Part shown: in pieces, positions 57,287 to 64,000 of the stretch
Numbering within the stretch: position 1 is the stretch's first letter
Layout of the letters: each line of letters starts with the position of its first letter
Assembly: GCF_000237925.1 (NCBI RefSeq)
Contig: NC_031502.1
Location: 48,151,283-48,215,282 of the forward strand
Reading direction: 5' to 3'
Length of the DNA: 64,000 nt
Source: Schistosoma mansoni
Lineage: Eukaryota; Platyhelminthes; Trematoda; Strigeidida; Schistosomatidae
The notes under the pieces: generated by a model
Databases searched by the model: none
The model's input: only the letters and a program-made list of their open reading frames with translations
What the model was told of the DNA's origin: nothing
Translations under genes and position numbers: made by a program

Positions 57287-60200
57287 GATCACTTCCCCCC
57301 CTAGTGAGGTAGTGATGACCCTAAGACGTGACCAGCCAGAAGTTTAAACCCAACGAGTTTGTCGTTGGTAAACACTCTTCTGATAGCTTGCTATGTTTAT
57401 CAGAGTCTGGTCGTCTTTCCTTACACTAAGGGACCATGAGGTACAACATAGCAATAAATAAAGTACAATGAAAATTTCGGTTCCTTGTGAAACTTCGTCG
57501 CTCTTTTCCAGCCGTCCTGGAAAAGAGAAAAAATAGAATGTGTGAGTGCATGTCGAAAATACACTAGTGCTTGCGTAAGGACACAAGATGAGCGGGAAAA
57601 AATAAACTAATACACCTGCGACAGCGTAAAAGCGATCGGAAAAAAATTGCTTTTTTTCTTGTTTTTTTTATATGAAAAAAAATATATACGCTCACAAGCA
57701 AACAAATTGTTTTTTAAATAAATATATAAAAATAAGCATATTAAAATAATTATTTTTTTCATAATAAATAATGAAAAGGGAATTCGAGATTAAGTTTGTT
57801 TCCTATATGCAATAGTCGTTTAGATGTTCTGGAAATCTTACTCTTCCTCCAGAACGCGTTGTTTTAGGTTTATTTTCCGATTATGACGAAGTATCAAGGT
57901 GTGTCGGCTGTCGTGTGGGGTACTATAAGTGTAGGAGCCGTGTCGTTCGATTGTACCGGGGGAAATTCGATGTGGCTAGGTTTCCTTCTAAGTACGCTGC
58001 TTTTAGGCGATCGATACTGATGCTATCGTTCGTGCCGTTCTTATCGACTACATAGGAATTAGGTTCACGTTGAAGAACCTTGAAGGGTCCTTCGTATGCT
58101 GATTCGAGAGGTCGTCGATATGAGTCTCGACGAACGAAGACATGTGTTCTATGTCGTAAGTCAGGTTGAACGAAAACATCAGTTGATTGAGGTCGAGTGT
58201 GAGCAGGTTTATCTGAACGCATTGCGTTTGTAAGCCTACTCGTGTAAGAGTTTAGATCCATGTTCAATGAAGAAACCGAAGGATCTACGAATTCTCCTGG
58301 AAGTCAGAGTGTCGTTCCATAAAGGAGTTGAGATGCAGTGTATCCAATATCAGCTTTCACTGCATTGCAGATACCTAGCAAGACGAGTGGAAGAGCGTCT
58401 GTCCACTGTGAAACGTTTGTAGCTGATAATGAAGCTTTTAGATGTCGATGAAAACGTTCCACCAACCCGTTTGCTTGTGGATGGTAGGCGGTCGTTCGGA
58501 AGCGAGTGGTTCCCAATCGTGAGTTCAGACAACGGAAAAGTCCAGATTCAAACTGGCGTCCGCGGTCTGTAGTGATTGTGGAAGGGCAGCCGAAACTTGC
58601 TACCCATCGTTCGACGAAAGCGCGAGCTACAGTTTCAGCAGTAATGTCCTTAATCGGTACTGCTTCTGGCCATCGAGTAAAACGGTCTACGCATGTTAAG
58701 AGATACGAGTATCCGTTTGAATCGGGTAAGGGTCCTATCAAATCTAGATGAACGTGGTCGAAACGAGCATCGGGAGTTTTGAAAGAGCCTAAGAGCCTAA
58801 GATTTCTGACAGCTTACACAGGAGCGTGCCCACTCCCTCACGTCTTTATTCACGCCAGGCCAGCAAAACGTTCGGTTATAAGCTTGACTGTTGCACGAAC
58901 ACCTGGATGAGAAAGATTGTGCAACGTAGTGAAGACGTTGCGTCGATAACGTTTTGGTACTATTGGACGATCCCTACCTGTAGATGTGTCACATAGTAGG
59001 GTTTCCTTACCTGTTCCCATCTGCTCAATACTTAGTTTAAGAGTTGTCGAGGATAACTTGTGCTGAAGATCAATGTCTTCTTTTTGAAGCTGAGCGAGTT
59101 TAAGAAGGTCGATTCCTTGGAAACTGTTCAAGGAACTTATTCGAGACAAGGCGTCTGCGACTACATTGGTAGCTCCAGAAATGTGTTGTATATCTGAAGT
59201 AAACTGCGAAATGTAGTCGAGTTGTCGAGACTCTCGCGATGAGTACTTGTCTGAAGATGAAATTAAAGAGAAGGTAAGAGGTTTATGATCGGTAAAAAGC
59301 GTGAATTCTCTTCCTTCGATGGAATGTTAGAAATGCCGTACAGCACAATACATAGCTAGGAGTTCCCTACCGAACGTGCTGTACCTAGATTCCGCGTCTA
59401 GCAACCGTCTTGAGAAAAATGCCAAAGGTTGCCAAGAGTGGCTAAACCATTGTTGTAAGACTCCTCCGATTGCTGAGTCAGATGCGTCTACGGCGATACT
59501 AATGGGCGCTTGAGTGTCTTGATGCGCAAACAGGGTTGCTTTTCGAGCTGTGTCGTCTAGACTAATTGATTTTGCATTCCCACGAAGTTGGTCGGTTAAC
59601 GGTTTCATAAGAGATGCGCAATTTGTTATGAACCGTCTGTAGAAACTTACAAGGCCGTTAAAAGTTCGCAACTGTTTGATCGTGGTCGGTCCTGGGTAAT
59701 CCAGAATGGCCGCAACTTTGCTTCTAAGGGGTCGGATGCCTTGGGCATCAATAGTGTGTCCTAAGAAGTCTAAAGAGTTTGTTCCGATTTGGCATTTCTG
59801 AATGTTGGCAGTAATGCTATGACTTTGGAGTCATTCGAAAACAATGTCCAGATGTTTGAGATGTGATTATCTGTCCGGACTTGCTATTAGACAGTCATCA
59901 ACATACACATGTACGAAGTTGAGTCCTCGGAAGACGTCATCTATGAACCTTTGGAAGGTTTGAGCCGCATTTTTTATGCCGGAAGGCATTCGTAAGAATT
60001 CGTAGAGGCCGAAAGGAGTGATGATGGCGGTTTTTGGAATGTCGTCGGTTGCCATAGGTATTTGGTTGTAAGCCTTAACTAAGTCGATTTTCGAAAAGAC
60101 AGTTGCACCTTTCAAGGTAGCTGTCAAATCGTGAATGTGAGGCAACGGGTAACGATCAGGAATGGTTTTAGCATTCAGACGCCGATAGTCACCAGTTGGA

Positions 60201-61035
60201 TGCCAATCATTGCTGTCCTTTTTAGGGACCATGTGCAAAGGAGATGACCAAGAGCTATTTGACGGTCGAATTATTCCTAAGTCTATCATGTGGTCGAATT
60301 TGTTTTTAGCCAACCTCAGCTTTTCGGGAGCCAGTCAGCGTGCTTTTGAGAATACAGGTTGTCCTGTAGTCGAGATGTGATGTGTAACATTGCTGATTAC
60401 ACACGGCAATTTCGGTTGCGGTTGATATATTCCGGAGTATTTATCGAGTAATGGTTGATATAGGGGGTCTATGGCGTGCTTAACTGTGACTGGGGATAAT
60501 CTGCAACCAGAAAAAGGAGTTACGCAAACAGATAATTTAGTGTTTCCGTCTATTAACCTTCGTGAGCGTGCGTCGATGAGTAGATTGTGGTATTGTAGTA
60601 GGTCTATACCAATGATTGGCATAGAAACATCTGCAACAACGAAAATCCAGTGGATGGGTTTGCATAAACCCACGTTAAGGTAAACATACCTTTTACCGTA
60701 TGTAGCGATCGGTTTTCCGTTCGCCGCCTGTAAACTTAAAACAGACTCGTGAATTCTGTCGCTAGAGTTCGCGGGAAGAACGCTAACTTCTGCGCCGGTG
60801 TCGATGAGGTAGCGGACTTTTGTGGTCACATCCGTGATGTATAAGAGGCGGTTATGTTCGCCGGCTACGGTCGCCGTTAATGCGTGCCGGCTTGGAAGTT
60901 TCCCGAAGTCTTATTCGTGTCAGCGGATTTGGAGTTCGGATAATTGCAGGGTTTCCTGCAATTTCTGGAAGACTTACCATACTGGTTATGATACCAGCAC
61001 CAGTCGAGATCATCTGTCTCTCGACCACGAGAGAC

Positions 61036-61235
61036 NNNNNNNNNNNNNNNNNNNNNNNNNNNNNNNNNNNNNNNNNNNNNNNNNNNNNNNNNNNNNNNNN
61101 NNNNNNNNNNNNNNNNNNNNNNNNNNNNNNNNNNNNNNNNNNNNNNNNNNNNNNNNNNNNNNNNNNNNNNNNNNNNNNNNNNNNNNNNNNNNNNNNNNNN
61201 NNNNNNNNNNNNNNNNNNNNNNNNNNNNNNNNNNN
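61036..61235. other. Assembly gap (200 N) in the Boudicca-like element
   Basis: Undetermined bases covering the start of the right LTR and the primer-binding and gag side of the element. Confidence 0.95.
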
Positions 61236-61412
61236 TATTCCAAGCTGGCTAGTGAACGTAGGAGCAGGGTCCCACTCTGGGTCGAAACGTGATCTGGTAC
61301 GGATGCATGACCGAAAGCCTTCAGTTAAACAAGTCCACTTAAACAACGTGGTCAGCATCCAATGTCGAACACTTAGAAAGCTATTGATTTTGGGGAATTA
61401 TTTACAGCTACA
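61236..61412 (-). repeat. LTR of the Boudicca-like element (right, partial)
   Basis: The first part is hidden in the gap 61036-61235. It ends TTTACAGCTACA, followed by the target duplication ATAG. Confidence 0.88.
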
Positions 61413-61990
61413 ATAGTATTTCCTCCCTCCCTTCAAAAGGATAAGGACACTCTGGAACGTATCCAACGTCGAGCCACGAAATCAGTTCGGGGACTCAAAT
61501 TCAAACCTTATGAAGAGCGCCTCCAATCACCTAACCTTTATTCGTTAGAGTACAGGCGTCTTAGAGGTGACCTTCTTATGATTTACAGTATCCTTAACAC
61601 TTCTGGTCATCCCCTTAAACATCTTCTTAGGCTTAGTCACAACACTAACCTAAGAGGTAACACCCAGAAACTGGAGACCCAACATAGCAGAACAGACTGC
61701 AGACACAACTTCTACTCCGTAAGAGTTGTCAAATGCTGGAATTCGCTGCCTACTGAGCTAGTTCAAGCGACTTCCCAGGAGTCATTTGAGAGGAAACTTG
61801 ACTTATTCTTAAGGACTAAGGATAACTTATTATGATTTACCAAATTCATTTTTTCCCTCTCTTATCGTTAATATACCTAGGTTTTTGCCTGAAGGTATTG
61901 GTGATCCACTGCTACTAGACACGGAAGCCCGTTAAGCGAAAGCTTCTTCTATTCCGTCCTCAACCATTTGAACCATTTGAACCCTTGACA
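61413..61990 (+). mobile_element. CR1-like LINE, C-terminal part right of the gypsy element
   Basis: Continues the interrupted LINE: FPPSLQKDKDTLERIQRRAT, YRRLRGDLLMIYSILN, and FYSVRVVKCWNSLPTELVQA, stop at 61833. The 3' UTR ends in CATTTGAAC repeats (about 61965-61985), a CR1-type terminal microsatellite. Confidence 0.85.
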
Positions 61991-63001
61991 CTAAGTCTTT
62001 CATTTTAAAACTGAGACTGTCAGCACAAATTTCGTTCCTTACGGTACACCGGTTATTTCTGCATCTTTGTGTAAACTATTCGAAACCATATCTAATATTT
62101 GAAACTTGGTGTTACTCGTATGAAATGTAGTATCCAAAATAAATTTTTTTTCTGGTTGAGATTTTAGTTTTTATATAACACTCAATAACACCCATCTCTC
62201 CAGCCGCATATATACAACAGTCATATATGACAGTTTGTATGTCCCTTGATGGTAGCATCTTCTCTCCTAACCAATAAGTTAAGATTTTCTGAAAGCTTAG
62301 AATTTCGGGAAAATTTAGGTATGATTATTGTTTGTATACAATAAGTTGGTGAACCTTTTCCTGATATTGACATTCCTTACTAATAACCATTATTCTGGTA
62401 TAGGTGGGGAATCGGAGACGTCTAGCAACGTTTGGTTGTTAGTTTAGGCTCTCTAAGCCCTCAACTGCAAAGTCAAACCGGTTAACAAATACTTTAGTTC
62501 AAGCATGACAATATAACACATCGAATCAGAAACTATACCAAGTGGTGTTTTTATGCCGCCAAATTACATCTCACCCCATCCAAGCCCATGTTGATGCAAG
62601 GAACTAAGGATATGTTGCTTATAGTTGCTGGGATAGTTAAGGAAATGAGTCAAATCTGTAAATAGTCTCATTCCTCACCATGCGGTAGACAGTGAAAATT
62701 GTATCAAGAGTGGGGACACTTCTTCAGTTATACACTCAGTCCCGAGTAATTTGCCAAATGGCTGAAGATCATAACTTTTCGTTATGACGGAAGCCGGCTC
62801 GGAGGGACCAAAACTTTCTGCGAAACTGATATATTCGACCCCTATGTTTGTGTCAAAACACAATAGGGTTACCACCGTCCACCCGATCATATACAAAAAC
62901 ATACGCTTGCTTTCTCCCCTTTCAATAATATCTCTACCCCAATTCTTTCTATGACATTTTTAGCTGCACATTCATTTTCCTTAATTGGCGTTATTTTTTA
63001 T

Positions 63002-63002
63002 C

Positions 63003-63040
<38 letters not shown>

Positions 63041-63042
63041 TA
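63002..63042. repeat. ATT trinucleotide microsatellite
   Basis: About twelve uninterrupted ATT units. Confidence 0.95.
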
Positions 63043-63227
63043 ACGACACGACTTCCCTGTTTTGTATTACTTTCAATATGATTTTCATCTATTAATGGCA
63101 ACCTAATTTAGTTTGGAATGGTTTTTATCTTCTCATGGTTCATGTTAAGAACAGCAATTGATTAGTCTCTTTTTTACATATACATCCTGAACGTACTCTT
63201 TTGACACTCCCATTTGGTCGAAGGTTC

Positions 63228-63300
63228 TATCGAGTTGGATAGTGGCTAGAAATAGAATCCAAAACCGTTGTTCTGCTCTGTATAGAGCTTGACGCTAACT
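63228..63300 (-). repeat. Possible old S-alpha trace
   Basis: The minus strand ends TTCTAGCCACTATCCAACTC, like the S-alpha 3' part. Upstream, a hairpin GCTC/GAGC with loop TATACA sits where helix II (GTCC/GGAC, loop CAAATA) lies in the intact copy. Core boxes are lost. Confidence 0.35.
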
Positions 63301-64000
63301 TATTGTATAAATCCTTCTTACCTCTTTCGCGATTACCATCTAGCCTGAAAAATGTCATATTCTGTAATTATTTATGACAGCCTACGTGTAATTCACCATT
63401 TTAAATGTACAACTAATTCACCTATAAATTTTATTGGCTCTCTAACATACTGTCTACTTTATTACGATACTTTTGGTTTTATAGATGTATAGTTTAACAA
63501 CCAATTTACTAAAAATAAGTGTTAGCCCAAGTAATTTTCACTTCTGAATTTTCTGAGGGCTTTTTAGCTACCTTCTGCAAATTTTTGTTTGCGTTAAGTG
63601 AAGTCTACACTATTGCAGCCTGTATTACCATAGGGATAAGACCCATGTGACTGTTCACTGTTTACATTTATGAGACGATACTTGGGTCTTCGGTTCACAG
63701 AAGTACCTTGGTGCCATGTACTATTTAGGACGAATTTTCAACAAATCGGCCCGAAAAGAAATTCTCTATGCTTTGTAGCAGCCTTTCAAATGTGTAGTTT
63801 GGTTTTATTATTTTCTAATTTCCACGTCGTTCGTTTTAGATGCTTCACGGTCAACGATTTTTAAAATGAGGACATAACCATCGTAAATTACGTTGGTATA
63901 TAGTGTGTCATGGCACGAAGTTTTTGGCGCAGTTCAAACTAGTAAGTCTTGTTACTCTCTGTTAGCTCATCAGGGATAACCCCCTTATTACTGAGTAATT

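Larger units (their letters stand above)
56961..61412 (-). mobile_element. Boudicca/CsRn1-like Ty3/gypsy fossil inserted in a LINE
   Basis: LTRs at 56961-57286 (complete, 326 bp, TG...CA) and 61236-61412 (partial beside a gap), flanked by the 4-bp duplication ATAG at 56957-56960 and 61413-61416. A polypurine tract (G-rich on the minus strand) adjoins the left LTR at 57287-57300. Internal parts on the minus strand, 5' to 3': protease with LIDTGAEVSVLP (near 60800), RT with [10 protein letters not shown] (near 59900), RNase H (59.3-59.7 kb), integrase zinc region (58.85-59.15 kb), integrase core (58.3-58.75 kb) and C-terminal part (57.92-58.27 kb). Gag is not seen, being in or lost around the gap. 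The coding region is broken, with about five breaks, yet the LTR overlap is almost identical, so insertion is recent. Confidence 0.9.
61991..64000. other. Unassigned 3' end of the window
   Basis: A 75-codon ORF at 62675-62902 (minus; contains PFGKLLGTECITEEVSPLLI) has a repeat-like look but no recognised family. Otherwise there is a microsatellite and an S-alpha-like trace. Confidence 0.45.

Noticed and set aside
62675-62902. 75-codon minus-strand ORF as a gene
   Set aside because: No recognised domain or splice context; looks repeat-derived but could not be assigned.

Overview
The window looks like nuclear DNA from a blood fluke of the genus Schistosoma. It is AT-rich and intron-bearing, with micro-introns of 35-36 nt near gene starts and kilobase introns toward the 3' ends. 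The repeats are the ones known from schistosomes: hammerhead-bearing S-alpha (Sm-alpha) SINE-like copies, RTE-clade LINEs (SR2-like), CR1-like LINEs (SR1/Perere-like) and Ty3/gypsy elements (one Boudicca/CsRn1-like). No CRISPR, operon or bacterial signal is present. Genus is an inference; species cannot be fixed from the sequence.

Two host genes can be modelled. DPH6 (diphthine-ammonia ligase, + strand, seven exons, 17314-30593, 723 aa) is the long form: an N-terminal ATP-pyrophosphatase domain followed by two RidA/YjgF-like domains. A small two-membrane-segment protein of unknown function (- strand, four exons, 49940-52528, 153 aa) lies downstream.

The dominant architecture is a large direct segmental duplication. 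Copy A (1-9177) is a condensed version of copy B (21329-52731). Copy A carries the end of DPH6 exon 4, exon 5, the repeats downstream of DPH6 and the first two exons of the small membrane gene, but it lacks blocks that copy B has (about 23.9-31.0, 32.75-37.0, 38.5-48.6, 49.2-49.6 and 49.86-52.1 kb). Both gene copies in A are therefore truncated. Each copy has its own later insertions: an internally deleted RTE in A; a gypsy element and a large repeat-rich block in B.

Layout: 1-9177 copy A; 9178-17230 repeat-rich spacer with a CR1-like LINE (9.6-10.8 kb), a Penelope-like remnant (13.4-13.7 kb) and a CR1-like remnant (16-17.2 kb) that ends less than 100 bp before DPH6; 17314-30593 DPH6 with LINE and LTR-like insertions in its introns; 30.9-32.7 kb S-alpha and an inverted-repeat element with hammerhead-like cores; 32.75-37.15 kb gypsy element (-); 38.5-48.6 kb block private to B with a nearly intact RTE inside remains of a second RTE family; 49.9-52.5 kb small membrane gene; 54-62 kb CR1-like LINE material split by a Boudicca-like element that carries a 4-bp target-site duplication; 62-64 kb unassigned DNA with a microsatellite and a possible old S-alpha trace. 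Assembly gaps: 23623-23822, 36193-36421, 36953-37152, 61036-61235.

The most unusual signal is a pair of roughly 200-bp inverted repeats (31311-31874, copied at 2979-3539). Each arm holds a small hammerhead-ribozyme-like core with almost no helix III, resembling the minimal hammerheads reported from Penelope-like elements.
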